Counted from the first letter of the stretch, positions 44,326-54,968 are shown. The stretch: 64,000 bases of DNA from Seohaeicola saemankumensis (GCF_020171285.1 NZ_JAIUZI010000005.1:1-64000); one strand, 5' to 3'. Notes: generated by a model not told the origin, from the letters alone. Translations and numbers: made by a program.

Positions 44326-44721
44326 ATGCAACATGCAGCCGTAACGCTGACCAAGTCTTTTGACGACGCCATCCTCGAAGTGACCGAAGCGCTCGCCGCC
44401 GAGGGGTTCGGCGTGATCACCCGTATCGACATGCACGACACCTTCCGGGCCAAACTGGGGGTGGAGTTCCCGCCTTATACGATTCTGGGGGCCTGCAACC
44501 CAAAACTGGCGCACCGGGCGGTCTCGGCAGTGCCAGAGATCGGGTTGCTGCTGCCTTGCAACGTGACGGTCGAGGCCGATGGCGGATTGACACGCGTCCG
44601 TATCCCCGATGCACGCGAGATGCTGGGCGGCACGGGGCTGTCCGACGCGCCGGAACTGGCCGAACTCGCCGAAGACGCAGCCGCCAGGCTGGAACGCGTC
44701 GTGGCCGCGCTCAAGGATTGA
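44326..44721 (+). CDS. DUF302 family protein
   Basis: The 131-residue protein has the DUF302 pattern: TKSFDDAILEVTEALAAEGF, GVITRIDMHDTFRAKLGVEF, YTILGACNPKLAHRAVSAVP and LLLPCNVTVEADG. The fold is a small alpha/beta domain; homologues are often near metal or sulfur genes. The conserved Cys of LGACNP and LLPCN could be functional. It is the gene after the YHS protein with a masked ribosome site between. The function is not known. Confidence 0.9.
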   Translation: MQHAAVTLTKSFDDAILEVTEALAAEGFGVITRIDMHDTFRAKLGVEFPPYTILGACNPKLAHRAVSAVPEIGLLLPCNVTVEADGGLTRVRIPDAREMLGGTGLSDAPELAELAEDAAARLERVVAALKD

Positions 44722-44752
44722 AACTCCGCTGAAAGGCTGAAGCGTTTCGGGA

Positions 44753-45334
44753 TCAGCGCCGACGGTCGCGCCGGGCGCTCATCGGCTGGAATGCAACGCC
44801 GACATGAGCCTCGCAATAGGGCTTTCCGGTCTGTACCGGCAGTCCGCAAAACCAGAAATCTTCGGTCGCCGGATCGCCGACTGGCCACTTGCAGGTGCGT
44901 TCCGTCAGTTCCATCAGGCTCAGTTTCTTCGCCTGCTTTTCAACCTCGTTGACCTTGGCGAGCGCCTCGGGGCTGATCTCGTTGGCCGACGGCTGCGGCG
45001 GCAGCGGCTGCCCCGCCGGGATGATCTGCTTGCGCGCCGGGACCGAAGGCTTTGCCGGGGCCGCGTCGGCGGTGACCGGGCGGGCCGGTTCGGTCTTGGG
45101 CGACGGCTTGGGCTTGGCCTCGGGTTTCGGCGCTGCCGCTGCCGCGGGCTTTTCCTTGGCCTCGGTCTTGGCCGGGGCGGGGGTCGCCGTGCGGTTCGAC
45201 AGACCCAGACGATGCACCTTGCCAATCACGGCATTCCGCGTCACGCCACCCAGTTCCTTGGCGATCTGGCTGGCCGACTGGCCCTCGCTCCACATTTTCT
45301 TGAGCAGGTCTACGCGCTCGTCAGTCCAGGACAT
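44753..45334 (-). CDS. gcrA: GcrA cell cycle regulator
   Basis: GcrA is the alphaproteobacterial cell-cycle transcription factor that binds sigma-70 and acts at GANTC-methylated promoters. The N-terminus MSWTDERVDLLKKMWSEGQS and AKELGGVTRNAVIGKVHRLG is its helix-turn-helix signature. A middle Ala/Lys/Pro-rich linker follows, and the C-terminal sigma-interacting part is LMELTERTCKWPVGDPATED with FWFCGLPVQTGKPYCEAHVG. At 193 residues the linker is slightly longer than in Caulobacter. ATG 45334 is the conserved start. Confidence 0.96.
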   Translation of the reverse strand: MSWTDERVDLLKKMWSEGQSASQIAKELGGVTRNAVIGKVHRLGLSNRTATPAPAKTEAKEKPAAAAAPKPEAKPKPSPKTEPARPVTADAAPAKPSVPARKQIIPAGQPLPPQPSANEISPEALAKVNEVEKQAKKLSLMELTERTCKWPVGDPATEDFWFCGLPVQTGKPYCEAHVGVAFQPMSARRDRRR

Positions 45335-45406
45335 GGGCACCCTTCCAAAGCTAAAAGCGGCCCACCCAGCGCGGCCGCTTCCGAAATTCCGTATCGACAC
45401 TCTATT

Positions 45407-46345
45407 CTAGTCACTGCGGCCCGAGTTACAAGCGGTGTTACAGGCCGGAACGGCTTCGGTCACATGACGTTTCGCGCGCCCTTCCCGCCAGGCCAGCACA
45501 AAGGCGCCCGCCAGGATCACACCACTGCCCACAACAGAAATCACATCGGGAACCGAACCAAATGCGGCAAAGTCGTAAAGCGTGGCGAAAATCAGCGTGG
45601 CATAGCTAAACGGCGCAACATAACTCGCATCGGCCCGGGCCATGCCGTTGACGAAAAACAACTGCGCACAAGCCATCAGGCATCCAACCCCGGCCAGCCC
45701 GCCCCATTGCAAGGCGCTGGGCATCTGCCAGACCGGCCAGACAGCGAGCGTTGCAATGGTGACCCCGATCCCGTTGTTGATCAGAAGGATCTGAAAAATC
45801 CGCTCCCGGCCTGACAGTTTCTTGATGAATATCAACTCCATACCCATCACGACGGCCGCCCCCAGGGCCAGCAGAGCAGCAGGCTGAAAACTCTCTGGCG
45901 TCGGCCGCAACAGGATCATCGCGCCCGCCAGTGCAATCGCTGCGGCCCCCCACCGCCAAGGGCCGACGCGCTCCCCCAGCAGAACAATGGCAAAAATCAT
46001 CGCAAACACCGGGTTGAGAAAACTGATGGCCGTCGCGTCGCCCAGCGGAATAAACGTAACAGAGGCAAACATCAGCGACACACCGCCCCAGCCAAACAGC
46101 GTTCGGCCCAGATGAAGCCGCCAATGCGGCGCCTCGATCCGGGGCCGCACAACCGTCGCGACACTGACCAGGGCCAGGAACGCGAACACAAACCGCCCGT
46201 GGCTGATTTGCAGCGGATGCAGCGCCGGTCCCAGTTCCCCGGTTCCCAGCGCCTTCGCCAACAGCGTCGTGCCCGCGATAAAGGCGGTCGCCATCAGAAT
46301 CAGCCCTGCTGCCAGCGCGGGGTTTTCGGCCTTGGGAGTAAACAT
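45407..46345 (-). CDS. EamA-type DMT transporter
   Basis: The 312-residue protein has ten hydrophobic segments in two EamA repeats; examples are AAGLILMATAFIAGTTLLAK, FVFAFLALVSVATVV, ATAISFLNPVFAMIFAIVLL and GCLMACAQLFFVNGMARADA. The conserved Pro in NPVFA and the glutamate-arginine pair GERVGPWRWGAA are typical. It exports or imports a small metabolite; the substrate is unknown. The start MFTPKAENPALAAG excludes a non-homologous Arg-rich upstream extension. Confidence 0.9.
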   Translation of the reverse strand: MFTPKAENPALAAGLILMATAFIAGTTLLAKALGTGELGPALHPLQISHGRFVFAFLALVSVATVVRPRIEAPHWRLHLGRTLFGWGGVSLMFASVTFIPLGDATAISFLNPVFAMIFAIVLLGERVGPWRWGAAAIALAGAMILLRPTPESFQPAALLALGAAVVMGMELIFIKKLSGRERIFQILLINNGIGVTIATLAVWPVWQMPSALQWGGLAGVGCLMACAQLFFVNGMARADASYVAPFSYATLIFATLYDFAAFGSVPDVISVVGSGVILAGAFVLAWREGRAKRHVTEAVPACNTACNSGRSD

Positions 46346-46643
46346 ACGCGCAGCCCTGCGGCAAAGGCGGACCCGATGCAAGACCATTGCAGCCGCGCCA
46401 CAGCACAGCCCGGACGCCACTGGCGCACAACAAATCGCTTTTCATATCGGTACGGCTGATCTAAAGCGCCCTTATGATCAAAACCGCATATATCTCCGAC
46501 CTGCGACGCCGACGCCCTGCCGCGTAACCGGCCCTTTTGATCGTTCGCGCCGCAAATTGGCGCGCCCCCCTCTCAAATTGTTGACGACACCGCCCCTGTT
46601 GATGCACTCACTGGGGCTCCTGCAGCCCAAAGGAACAGATCCG

Positions 46644-47819
46644 ATGATCCCGTCCGTCCTGCCGACCTACAACCGTGCACCCCTTGCGTTTGTCAAAGGC
46701 GAAGGCGCCTGGCTGACCGAGGCGGATGGCCGACGCTTTCTCGACCTCGGCTCAGGCATTGCCGTGAATGCGCTCGGTCACGCTCACCCGGCGCTGGTAA
46801 AGGCGCTGACGGACCAGGCGCAGAACCTCTGGCACGTCTCCAACCTCTATGTGATTCCGCAACAGCAGGCGCTTGCGGACAAGCTGGTGGATGCCAGCTT
46901 TGCCGATACGGTGTTCTTTACCAACTCGGGCACCGAATCCTGCGAACTGGCCGTCAAGATGGCGCGCAAGTACTTCTACGAGGCGGGACAGCCCGAGCGG
47001 GTCGAGATCCTCACCTTCGACGGATCCTTCCACGGCCGCTCCTCCGCCGGAATCGCGGCGGCCGGCTCGGAAAAGATGATCAAGGGGTTCGGTCCCGTCC
47101 TGCCCGGTTTCGTGCATCTGCCGTTCGGCGATCTTGATGCCGTCCGCGCCGCGATCACCGACCGGACGGCGGCGATCCTCATCGAACCGGTGCAGGGCGA
47201 AGGCGGCATCCGCCCGGTCCCCGATGCCGACCTCAAGGCGCTGCGCCAGATCTGCGATGAAAACGACCTGCTGCTGATCCTCGACGAGGTGCAATGCGGC
47301 ATGGGGCGTACCGGGCGTCTGTTTGCCCACGAATGGGCCGGCATCACCCCCGACATCATGATGGTGGCCAAGGGGATCGGCGGCGGCTTCCCGCTGGGCG
47401 CGGTGCTGGCCACCGAACGGGCGGCCTCCGGCATGACCGCCGGCACCCATGGCTCCACCTATGGCGGCAACCCGCTGGGCTGCGCCGTGGGCAGCACCGT
47501 GATGGACCATGTCGCCGACCCGGCCTTCCTTGCCGAGGTCAACCGCAAGTCCGCCCTGCTGCGCCAAAAGCTCGAGGGCCTGGTCGCCGACCATCCCGAT
47601 GTCTTCGAAGAGGTCCGCGGGGCCGGCCTGATGCTGGGCCTCAAATGTCGGGTGCCCAACGTCGACGTGGTCCGGGCCGGATACGACAATCTCGTGATCA
47701 CGGTCCCGGCCGCCGACAACGTCATCCGCCTGTTGCCCCCTCTCACGCTGACCGACGAGGATATCACCGAGGCCTTCACCCGCCTCGACCGGGCCGCCAC
47801 GGCCGTCGCGGCGCCCTGA
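46644..47819 (+). CDS. argD: Acetylornithine aminotransferase
   Basis: ArgD transaminates N-acetylglutamate semialdehyde to N-acetylornithine (and often succinyl-DAP in lysine synthesis), using PLP. Hallmarks are GSGIAVNALGHAHPAL, FFTNSGTESCELAVKMARKY, the Asp of LLILDEVQCGMGRTG and the PLP lysine in MMVAKGIGGGFPLGA. At 391 residues it has the usual length. AAAGGAACAG lies before the ATG. argF follows after 78 bases with a hairpin in the gap, making an argD-argF unit that feeds on CarB's carbamoyl phosphate. Confidence 0.96.
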   Translation: MIPSVLPTYNRAPLAFVKGEGAWLTEADGRRFLDLGSGIAVNALGHAHPALVKALTDQAQNLWHVSNLYVIPQQQALADKLVDASFADTVFFTNSGTESCELAVKMARKYFYEAGQPERVEILTFDGSFHGRSSAGIAAAGSEKMIKGFGPVLPGFVHLPFGDLDAVRAAITDRTAAILIEPVQGEGGIRPVPDADLKALRQICDENDLLLILDEVQCGMGRTGRLFAHEWAGITPDIMMVAKGIGGGFPLGAVLATERAASGMTAGTHGSTYGGNPLGCAVGSTVMDHVADPAFLAEVNRKSALLRQKLEGLVADHPDVFEEVRGAGLMLGLKCRVPNVDVVRAGYDNLVITVPAADNVIRLLPPLTLTDEDITEAFTRLDRAATAVAAP

Positions 47820-47849
47820 TCTTCTTCTGTTCCGAAATATCCCGGGGGT

Positions 47850-47868
47850 CCGGGGGCAGCGCCCCCGG
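47850..47868. repeat. GC-rich palindrome between argD and argF
   Basis: CCGGGGGC and GCCCCCGG pair around AGC. The sequence just before it (AAATATCCCGGGGGTCCGGG) is of a type often found between genes in roseobacters. Together with the stem at 3878-3903 it suggests a dispersed palindrome family. No T-run follows, so readthrough into argF is likely. Confidence 0.6.
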
Positions 47869-47897
47869 CCTTCGTCAATTGCAAAAAGCTGACCGAT

Positions 47898-48824
47898 ATG
47901 AACCATTTTCTCGATATTCATAAGACCGGCGCCGCCGATCTGCGCAACATGATCACCCAGGCCGGAGAAATGAAGCAGGCGCGCCTCGGCCGCCCCAAGG
48001 GGGCCCCCGATGACGACCAGCCGCTGGCCGGCCAGATGGTGGCGCTGATCTTCGAAAAACCCTCGACCCGGACCCGTGTTTCCTTTGATCTCGGGGTGCG
48101 CCAGATGGGCGGTCAGACCATGCTGCTGTCGGGAAACGACATGCAGCTGGGCCATGGCGAAACCATCGCCGATACCGCCCGCGTCCTGTCGCGCTACGTC
48201 GACTTGATCATGATCCGGACCTTCGACGAAGACGTGCTGATCGAAATGGCCGAATATGCCGACGTGCCGGTGATCAACGGGCTGACCGACCGCACCCATC
48301 CCTGTCAGATCATGGCCGACGTTCTGACCTACGAAGAGCACCGTGGTCCGATCGCGGGCAAGAAAGTGGTCTGGACCGGCGACGGCAACAATGTCTGCTC
48401 CTCCTTCCTGCATGCGGCCGGTCAATTCGGCTTCGACCTGACCTTTACCGGCCCCGCGCAGTTCGACCCCGAGGAGGAATTCGTGGGGTATGCCCGCAAG
48501 AAAGGGTCCAAAATCACTATCGAGCGCGATGCCTTCAAGGCGGTCGAAGGTGCTGATCTGGTGGTGGCCGATACCTGGGTTTCGATGCATGACGCCCAGT
48601 CAGCCAAGGAACGTCGCCACAACCTGCTGCGGCCCTATCAGGTGAACGAACGGCTGATGTCCCATGCCAGGCCGGACGCACTCTTCATGCACTGCCTGCC
48701 CGCGCACCGCGAAGAGGAAGCGACCAGCGCGGTCATGGACGGCCCGCATTCGGTCATCTTTGACGAGGCCGAAAACCGCCTGCACGCACAAAAGGCCATC
48801 ATGCGCTGGTGCCTCGGCGTCTAG
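47898..48824 (+). CDS. argF: Ornithine carbamoyltransferase
   Basis: ArgF joins carbamoyl phosphate with ornithine to citrulline. The carbamoyl-phosphate loop is [15 protein letters not shown], the ornithine-binding His/Pro motif is [16 protein letters not shown], and the catalytic Cys lies in [16 protein letters not shown]. Length 308 is normal for the bacterial trimer. Its stop overlaps that of the convergent flavoprotein gene by four bases. Confidence 0.97.
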   Translation: MNHFLDIHKTGAADLRNMITQAGEMKQARLGRPKGAPDDDQPLAGQMVALIFEKPSTRTRVSFDLGVRQMGGQTMLLSGNDMQLGHGETIADTARVLSRYVDLIMIRTFDEDVLIEMAEYADVPVINGLTDRTHPCQIMADVLTYEEHRGPIAGKKVVWTGDGNNVCSSFLHAAGQFGFDLTFTGPAQFDPEEEFVGYARKKGSKITIERDAFKAVEGADLVVADTWVSMHDAQSAKERRHNLLRPYQVNERLMSHARPDALFMHCLPAHREEEATSAVMDGPHSVIFDEAENRLHAQKAIMRWCLGV

Positions 48825-49936
48825 GTCGCGGATTTGCGGACCCGTCGGGCGATGGCCTCGGCTTCCAGTCCGCTCTGCCGCAGCTGGCCTTCGGCAGAGG
48901 CGTGATAAGAGCAGAAATAGAGCCCCGGCGCGTCGGTCTCTGCCCCCGATACAAGGGGTTTTCCGCCCCTGTCCAACACCTCCGGCGTCTCGGGCAGCAC
49001 TGCGCGCAGGTCCACCCGGTATCCGGTTGCCAGGAGGATGACGTCGACCGGTTCGGCGGTGCCGTTGACAAAATGGACCGTTCCTCCGTCGATCCTGTCG
49101 ATGCCAGGGCGGACGGTGATCGCCCCGTCCCGGATTGCCGACAGCGTTCCGATGTCGATCAGCGGGATCCGCCCATCCTCGATGACCTGCGCCGCCGGCC
49201 CCTTGCCCGCGCTCTTCAGACCATAATCCTCGGGCCGCCCGATCTTGGCCCGCAGGACGGGCGCGGTTATGGCATCGGCGACCCGATAGGGGAGTATCTT
49301 GCGCAACAGGCCCATCGACGTGATCGGAACGCCAAAGATCTCCTTGGGCAGAATATTCACCGGTCCGCGCACCGATAGCGTGACCCGCGCCCCGGCCTCG
49401 GCCAGATCCAGGGCGATTTCGCCACCGGAATTGCCGAAACCCACCACCAGCACCCGTTGTGATGCCATGCGTCCCGGGGCGTGGTAGTCGCTGGAATGCA
49501 GCACTGTTCCCGTGAAATCATCCAGCCCCGGTAGGGGCGCGCGAAACGGCATGCCGTTCAGCCCGGTAGCAAAGACCACCGCGTCCGAATTGTCTGTTCC
49601 CTCTGAATGTTGCACGATCCAGCCATCCGGATCCGGGCGCACCGTTTCGACGGTCACCCCGAACCGGGGTTCCAGACCAAAATGCGCGGCGTAGGTTTCC
49701 AGATATTCGACCATATCGGCGCGTGACGGATACCGTCCGTAACGTGCCGGCATGGCAAGCCCCGGCAGCCCGGATCGTCCACGCGCCGTGTGCAGGTGCA
49801 GCCGCCCATAATGGTTGCGCCACGAGGATCCAACGTCAGCCGCCTGTTCCAGTATCCGGGTCTCGATACCCTCGCGGACCAGACAGGCCGCTGCCGCCAG
49901 CCCGGCCGGGCCGGCACCGATTACTGTTGCGTGCAT
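48821..49936 (-). CDS. FAD-dependent monooxygenase-like oxidoreductase
   Basis: The 371-residue protein has an FAD dinucleotide fold [20 protein letters not shown] and an NADPH-binding [20 protein letters not shown] near residue 165. [17 protein letters not shown] is the ATG(Y/L) motif of flavin monooxygenases and related YUCCA-type enzymes. It may oxidise small nitrogen or sulfur compounds; the substrate cannot be told. It is convergent with arg[10 protein letters not shown] is the natural start; an extension upstream lacks homology. Confidence 0.88.
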   Translation of the reverse strand: MHATVIGAGPAGLAAAACLVREGIETRILEQAADVGSSWRNHYGRLHLHTARGRSGLPGLAMPARYGRYPSRADMVEYLETYAAHFGLEPRFGVTVETVRPDPDGWIVQHSEGTDNSDAVVFATGLNGMPFRAPLPGLDDFTGTVLHSSDYHAPGRMASQRVLVVGFGNSGGEIALDLAEAGARVTLSVRGPVNILPKEIFGVPITSMGLLRKILPYRVADAITAPVLRAKIGRPEDYGLKSAGKGPAAQVIEDGRIPLIDIGTLSAIRDGAITVRPGIDRIDGGTVHFVNGTAEPVDVILLATGYRVDLRAVLPETPEVLDRGGKPLVSGAETDAPGLYFCSYHASAEGQLRQSGLEAEAIARRVRKSAT

Positions 49937-50110
49937 TGGTTTGCCTCCCCGGACGCCGCTGCGTTTTCTGCAGCGTTCGGAACGGTGGCAGGTTGCAGAT
50001 GCCAATGCAACAGCCGCGCGTGCGCGCCAATCCTCAGCGTTCCGTCACGATGCTTGACAAGGGCACGGCGGCGGGGTCCACAATGGCCTTCTATCTTCGG
50101 AGGTCCGGCC

Positions 50111-50860
50111 ATGAAAACCGCCCTGATTACCGGTGCCGCGCGCGGGATCGGACTTGCCACTGCACGGACACTGTTGGACAGGGGCTGGAACGTCGCCCTG
50201 CTCGACAGGGACGAGGCGCAATTGTTCCAGGCGGTGCGGGACCTCGGCGAGGGCGTTGCGGTCGTGGCGGATGTGTCCGACCCAGCCCAGGTCGAAGATG
50301 CCTGGGATCAGGTATCGCAACATTTTGGCCGGCTGGACGCATTGGTCAACAATGCCGGTGTTGCCGATTTCGGTCCGATCGCCGAGACCACGTTTGACCG
50401 CTGGCGCACCGTGATGGCCACCAACCTGGATGGCCCGTTCCTTATGACGCAGGCGTTCACCTCGATGCTGGCCGCCGACGGCGGCGGCGCGGTGGTCAAC
50501 ATCACTTCGATCTCGGGTCTGCGCGCCAGCACCCTGCGTGTGGCTTACGGAACATCCAAGGCCGCGCTCGCCCATCTGACGCTGCAACAGGCCGCCGAAC
50601 TGGGCGAACTTGGCATCCGGGTGAATGCCGTCGCCCCGGGGCCGGTGAACACCAAACTGGCCATGGCGGTCCATACCGATGACATTCGCGCGGCCTATCA
50701 CGACGCGATCCCGCTAAACCGCTACGGCCAAGAGAGTGAAATCGCCGAGGTCATCGCCTTTTTGGTCAGCGACGCCGCAAGCTATGTCACCGGGCAGGTT
50801 CTGGCCGCAGACGGCGGCTTTGGCGCCACCGGTATCGGTCTGCCGTCGCTGCGGGGCTGA
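50111..50860 (+). CDS. Short-chain dehydrogenase/reductase
   Basis: A classical SDR of 249 residues: cofactor motif TGAARGIG (8-15), NNAG near 80-83, catalytic Ser133-135 in ITSIS, and Tyr146/Lys150 in YGTSK. The Asp32 after the second strand (LLDRDEA) suggests NAD rather than NADP preference. The C-terminal VTGQVLAADGGFGATG is typical. It is divergent from the flavoprotein with GGAGG before the ATG. Substrate unknown. Confidence 0.92.
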   Translation: MKTALITGAARGIGLATARTLLDRGWNVALLDRDEAQLFQAVRDLGEGVAVVADVSDPAQVEDAWDQVSQHFGRLDALVNNAGVADFGPIAETTFDRWRTVMATNLDGPFLMTQAFTSMLAADGGGAVVNITSISGLRASTLRVAYGTSKAALAHLTLQQAAELGELGIRVNAVAPGPVNTKLAMAVHTDDIRAAYHDAIPLNRYGQESEIAEVIAFLVSDAASYVTGQVLAADGGFGATGIGLPSLRG

Positions 50861-50866
50861 GCCGGG

Positions 50867-51838
50867 TCAGACCGGCGCGCCGGCCACGCTGCCGCGTTCG
50901 TACAGCGAAATCTCCTGCGCTGTCAGCGACGTCGCCGAAACCAGCGCCACCGCCACTCCGTCCGCGCTCACCGTGTGTGTCCCGTCGCCATTGTCGACCA
51001 CGCTCAACGCCGGTTCGGGGGCGCCTTCGTCATAGACGTAGATCAGCGCGTCCTCGGTAGAGATGTAATCCAGTACGCGGGCGGGGTCGGCTTCTTCGCC
51101 ATCCAGAAGATAGAAGACGTCCGACCCGGCACCGCCCGTGGCGGTGTCGCCATCGCCGACATACAGCGTGTCGTCGCCGTTGCCGGCGTCCAGCGTATCG
51201 GCCGCGCCATCGTCGGTTACCGCATAGCTGACCCCGACGGGCAATGTCGCGTCGCCCCCGGCCAGCACCGTCGCGCGGATATCCGTCAGTTCCGTTTCGG
51301 TCAGGGGGCGCGACAGCAGGTCGCCGCCGTACAGCTGATCTTCGCCGCCATCGCCGGTCAGCGTGTCCTCGCCGTCGCCGCCGACAATGACATCGTCACC
51401 GGCGCCACCGCTCAGCGTGTCGTCGCCCGCGCCGCCATCCACCAGATCGTCGCCACGGTCGCCATTCAAGGTGTCGTTGCCGTTTTCCCCCTGAAGGTAG
51501 TCATCGTCTTCGGCGCCATACATCAGATCGTTGCCGTCGCCGCCCAACGCGATGTCCGATCCTTCGTCACCGGTGTGCCGGTCGTCGCCGGCCCCGCCCA
51601 GCAGCGTGTCATTGCCGGCGTCGCCGTCCAGCGCATCGTTGCCGCCGTTGCCGGTCAGGTGATCGTCGCCGGCAAAGCCGGTGATATTGTCGTTCCCCGC
51701 CGATCCGGTCAACAGGTCGTCCCCGTCGGTGCCGTCTATCGTGGCGGTCGTGTTTTCGTCGTCGTCGTCCTTTACGGCGTCATATATCGCGACGCCGATT
51801 CCAACGCCCAAAAGGCACAAGAGGTAAATCGGTAACAT
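50867..51838 (-). CDS. Membrane-anchored RTX-type calcium-binding protein
   Basis: The 323-residue product has a short N-terminal hydrophobic helix (MLPIYLLCLLGVGIGVAIYD), a stretch of acidic residues (VKDDDDENTT) and then many glycine/aspartate nonapeptides of the GGxGxDxLx type (for example GGAGDDTLSGGAGDDVIVGG) over roughly residues 35-180, with more from 215 to 245. These form calcium-loaded beta rolls. RTX proteins are usually secreted by type I systems through a C-terminal signal; here an N-terminal anchor is present as well. The C-terminus LVSATSLTAQEISLYERGSV may hold a secretion signal. No hemolysin-type transporter is nearby. Confidence 0.85.
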   Translation of the reverse strand: MLPIYLLCLLGVGIGVAIYDAVKDDDDENTTATIDGTDGDDLLTGSAGNDNITGFAGDDHLTGNGGNDALDGDAGNDTLLGGAGDDRHTGDEGSDIALGGDGNDLMYGAEDDDYLQGENGNDTLNGDRGDDLVDGGAGDDTLSGGAGDDVIVGGDGEDTLTGDGGEDQLYGGDLLSRPLTETELTDIRATVLAGGDATLPVGVSYAVTDDGAADTLDAGNGDDTLYVGDGDTATGGAGSDVFYLLDGEEADPARVLDYISTEDALIYVYDEGAPEPALSVVDNGDGTHTVSADGVAVALVSATSLTAQEISLYERGSVAGAPV

Positions 51839-52002
51839 GGCGGAATCCTTTGACACGGACTGCAGACAAACAGACGCCCAACAGCGTTAACGGATGCCCG
51901 CCGCCGGTCAAGAAAACCGGGTTTTCGGTTGCCGGCAGGGGGTTAGTGGCCGGGCTGGATGGTGCATTATGTCAATATCGGAAACGATCACCACCCGAAG
52001 AC

Positions 52003-52035
52003 AAAAAAGGCCCCGGTCCGTCCGGGACCGGGGCC
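52003..52035 (-). terminator. Intrinsic terminator of gltA
   Basis: Read on the minus strand, an 11-base perfect stem (GGCCCCGGTCC/GGACCGGGGCC, loop five) is followed by six T. It lies 28 bases after the gltA stop. It is one of the two strongest terminators in the window. Confidence 0.85.
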
Positions 52036-52062
52036 ATTTTCCGATTAACCACGCAGCAGCGT

Positions 52063-53358
52063 TCAGCGGCTTTCGATATCCACATAGTCGCGCAGCGTAT
52101 CGCCCAGGTACAGCTGCCGCGGCCGGCCGATCTTGTGCCCGGGGTCGGCCAGCTGCTCTTTCCACTGCGACACCCAGCCGACGGTGCGGCTCAGAGCAAA
52201 GATCGGGGTGAACATCGAGGTCGGGAAGCCCATCGCCTCCAGAATGATGCCGGAATAGAAGTCGACGTTCGGGAACAGCTTTTTCTCGGCGAAATACGGA
52301 TCGGCCAGCGCCTGCTGCTCCAGTTCCTTGGCGGTCGCCAGGATCGGGTTGTTTTCGACGCCCAGCAGGTCCAGCACCTCGTCGGCGGATTTCTTCATCA
52401 CCGTCGCGCGCGGGTCAAAGTTCTTGTAGACGCGGTGGCCAAAGCCCATCAGGCGGAACGGATCGTTCTTGTCCTTGGCGCGGGCAATGAATTCCGGGAT
52501 CTTGTCCGGCGTGCCGATTTCCTTGAGCATTTCCAGGCAGGCCTGGTTGGCACCACCGTGGGCGGGGCCCCAAAGGCAGGCAATGCCGGCGGCGATACAG
52601 GCAAACGGGTTGGCGCCGGAAGAGGACGCCAGACGCACGGTCGAGGTCGAGGCGTTCTGCTCATGATCCGCATGCAGGGTAAAGATGCGGTCCATGGCGC
52701 GGGCCAGGATCGGGTCAACGTTGTAGTCCTCGGCCGGAACGGCAAAGCACATGTGCAGGAAGTTCGCGGCATAATCCAGATCGTTGCGCGGATACACAAA
52801 GGGCTGGCCGATCGAATACTTGTACGCCATTGCGGCGATGGTCGGCATCTTGGCGATCAGCCGGTGCGACGCGATCTCGCGCTGCGACGGGTCGGAAATA
52901 TCGGTGCTGTCATGATAGAAGGCCGACATCGCGCCGACCACACCCACCATCGTGGCCATCGGATGCGCATCGCGGCGGAACCCACGGAAGAAATTGTGCA
53001 TCTGCTCGTGGATCATGGTGTGGCGGGTGATCGTCGTCTCGAACTTCTCCAACTCGGCCGCCGACGGCAGTTCACCGTACAGCAGCAGATAGCAGACTTC
53101 GAGATAGTGCGATTTCTCGGCCAGCTGGTCGATCGGGTAACCGCGGTGCAGCAGCTCGCCCTTGTCGCCGTCGATAAAGGTGATGGTACTGTCGCAGCTG
53201 GCCGTCGACGTAAATCCGGGGTCATAAGTGAAGACGCCCGCTTGGCCGTACAGCTTGCGGATATCCACGACGTCGGGCCCCGCGGTCGGCGAATAAACAG
53301 GCAGATCGTATGTATTTCCGTCCAGGCTCAGCGTCGCGGTTTTTGTCGGTTCAGTCAT
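52063..53358 (-). CDS. gltA: Citrate synthase (type II)
   Basis: GltA makes citrate from oxaloacetate and acetyl-CoA. The 431-residue length is that of the hexameric, NADH-sensitive Gram-negative type. Catalytic and binding elements: [35 protein letters not shown] (His near 265), the second His in [14 protein letters not shown] and Asp in [15 protein letters not shown]. It lies 115 bases after gltX, and ends in its own terminator, so it may use its own promoter in that gap. Confidence 0.98.
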   Translation of the reverse strand: MTEPTKTATLSLDGNTYDLPVYSPTAGPDVVDIRKLYGQAGVFTYDPGFTSTASCDSTITFIDGDKGELLHRGYPIDQLAEKSHYLEVCYLLLYGELPSAAELEKFETTITRHTMIHEQMHNFFRGFRRDAHPMATMVGVVGAMSAFYHDSTDISDPSQREIASHRLIAKMPTIAAMAYKYSIGQPFVYPRNDLDYAANFLHMCFAVPAEDYNVDPILARAMDRIFTLHADHEQNASTSTVRLASSSGANPFACIAAGIACLWGPAHGGANQACLEMLKEIGTPDKIPEFIARAKDKNDPFRLMGFGHRVYKNFDPRATVMKKSADEVLDLLGVENNPILATAKELEQQALADPYFAEKKLFPNVDFYSGIILEAMGFPTSMFTPIFALSRTVGWVSQWKEQLADPGHKIGRPRQLYLGDTLRDYVDIESR

Positions 53359-53473
53359 CTATGTCCCTTCCTCTAACTGGCTCGGGGTCATGTTCTGCCC
53401 CGATCATTCGGCCTGCGCACGGGCGCAGAACCGGTCGTATCCTCGCAGCGTTACCCGATTATGAAGATCGGAT

Positions 53474-54874
53474 TTACGCTGTGGCGTCGCCAAGCCGGGC
53501 CAGGGTCTCTTCCTTGCCAAGCACAAGCATCATGTCGAATACCGAAGGTGTCACGGCCCGTCCCGCCAGCACGGCCCTCAGCGGACCTGCAAGCTTGCCG
53601 AACTTGGTGTCATGTGCCTCGGCGAAATCGTTCAGGCACGCCTCCAGATCGTTCCGCGTCCAGCTAGCATTTTGCAGATGCGGCGTCAATTCTGACAGTA
53701 TACCGTTGGATACAGAGGCGAGCGCCTTGGCGGCTTTGGCGTCCGGCTCAACCGGTCTGGAAACCAGTGCAAAGTGTGCTTTTTCAAGCAGTTCCGGAAA
53801 GCTGCGCGCCCGATCCTTGAGGCAATACATCGCACGTTCCAGATTGTCTGCCTGTATTTCAGACAGGCTCGGCTCGCCAGCGGCTGCCAAATATGCCTCG
53901 ATCTCCTGCCGCAATGCGGCATCCTTGCTGATGGCAATATGCTGGCCACAGAGATTTTCCAGTTTTTTCACATCGAAACGAGCCGGGCTCTTGCCGATTC
54001 CCGGCAGGTCGAACCACTCCAGAGCCTGCGCATCGGTAAAGAACTCATCGTCCCCGTGGCTCCATCCCAGCCGGGCCAGGTAATTGCGCATGCCTGCGGC
54101 AGGGTAGCCCATCGCCTGGTATTCCTGGGCCCCCAGCGCCCCATGGCGTTTCGACAGTTTCTTGCCGTCGGGGCCATGGATCAGCGGGATATGGGCCCAG
54201 ACCGGCACCGGCCAGCCCATCGCGTCATAGACCATCTGCTGGCGGGCGGCGTTGTTGAGGTGATCGTCCCCCCGGATCACATGGGTCACACCCATGTCGT
54301 GGTCATCGACAACCACCGCCAGCATGTAAACCGGCGTCCCGTCCGAGCGCAGCAGGATCATGTCGTCCAGCTGGTCGTTGCGAATCGTCACATCGCCCTG
54401 CACCTCGTCTCGGATCACCGTGGTGCCCTCCTGCGGGGCCTTTATGCGGATGGCATAGGGGGCATCGGGGTGGGTTGCGGGATCCGCATCGCGCCAGGGC
54501 GACCGGAACAGGGTCGACTTGCCCTTCGCCCGGGCGGCCTCGCGGAATCTGGCGATTTCCTCCTGCGTGGCAAAGCACTTGTATGCCTTGCCATCGGCCA
54601 GCAACTGCCGGGCGACCTCGGCGTGACGCTCGGCACCGTCGAACTGGCTGACCACCTCGCCGTCGTGGTCGAGGCCCAGCCAGGCCATGCCCTGCAGGAT
54701 CGCGGCGGTGGCTTCGGGCGTCGACCGCGCCCGATCCGTGTCCTCGATCCGCAGCAGGAACTTGCCGCCGCGACCACGGGCATAAAGCCAGTTGAACAGC
54801 GCGGTGCGGGCCCCGCCGATATGCAGATAGCCGGTGGGCGAGGGGGCGAAACGAGTGACGACCTGGTCGGGCAT
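53474..54874 (-). CDS. gltX: Glutamyl-tRNA synthetase
   Basis: This class I synthetase charges tRNA-Glu (and in organisms with GatCAB also tRNA-Gln). The HIGH-type motif lies in [20 protein letters not shown] and the KMSKS-type motif in [13 protein letters not shown]. Length 466 is normal. It is divergent from comEC with a 94-base gap and is followed by gltA in the same direction, an order seen in related genomes. Confidence 0.97.
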   Translation of the reverse strand: MPDQVVTRFAPSPTGYLHIGGARTALFNWLYARGRGGKFLLRIEDTDRARSTPEATAAILQGMAWLGLDHDGEVVSQFDGAERHAEVARQLLADGKAYKCFATQEEIARFREAARAKGKSTLFRSPWRDADPATHPDAPYAIRIKAPQEGTTVIRDEVQGDVTIRNDQLDDMILLRSDGTPVYMLAVVVDDHDMGVTHVIRGDDHLNNAARQQMVYDAMGWPVPVWAHIPLIHGPDGKKLSKRHGALGAQEYQAMGYPAAGMRNYLARLGWSHGDDEFFTDAQALEWFDLPGIGKSPARFDVKKLENLCGQHIAISKDAALRQEIEAYLAAAGEPSLSEIQADNLERAMYCLKDRARSFPELLEKAHFALVSRPVEPDAKAAKALASVSNGILSELTPHLQNASWTRNDLEACLNDFAEAHDTKFGKLAGPLRAVLAGRAVTPSVFDMMLVLGKEETLARLGDATA

Positions 54875-54968
54875 AGTCAGGGATCTACCTTTCGGGTTTT
54901 ACCTTTTGGTAACCATGTGCGGAATACAATCGGCGCCTGTCTAGCTGGCCGGACGGCAGGGGGCAAGC

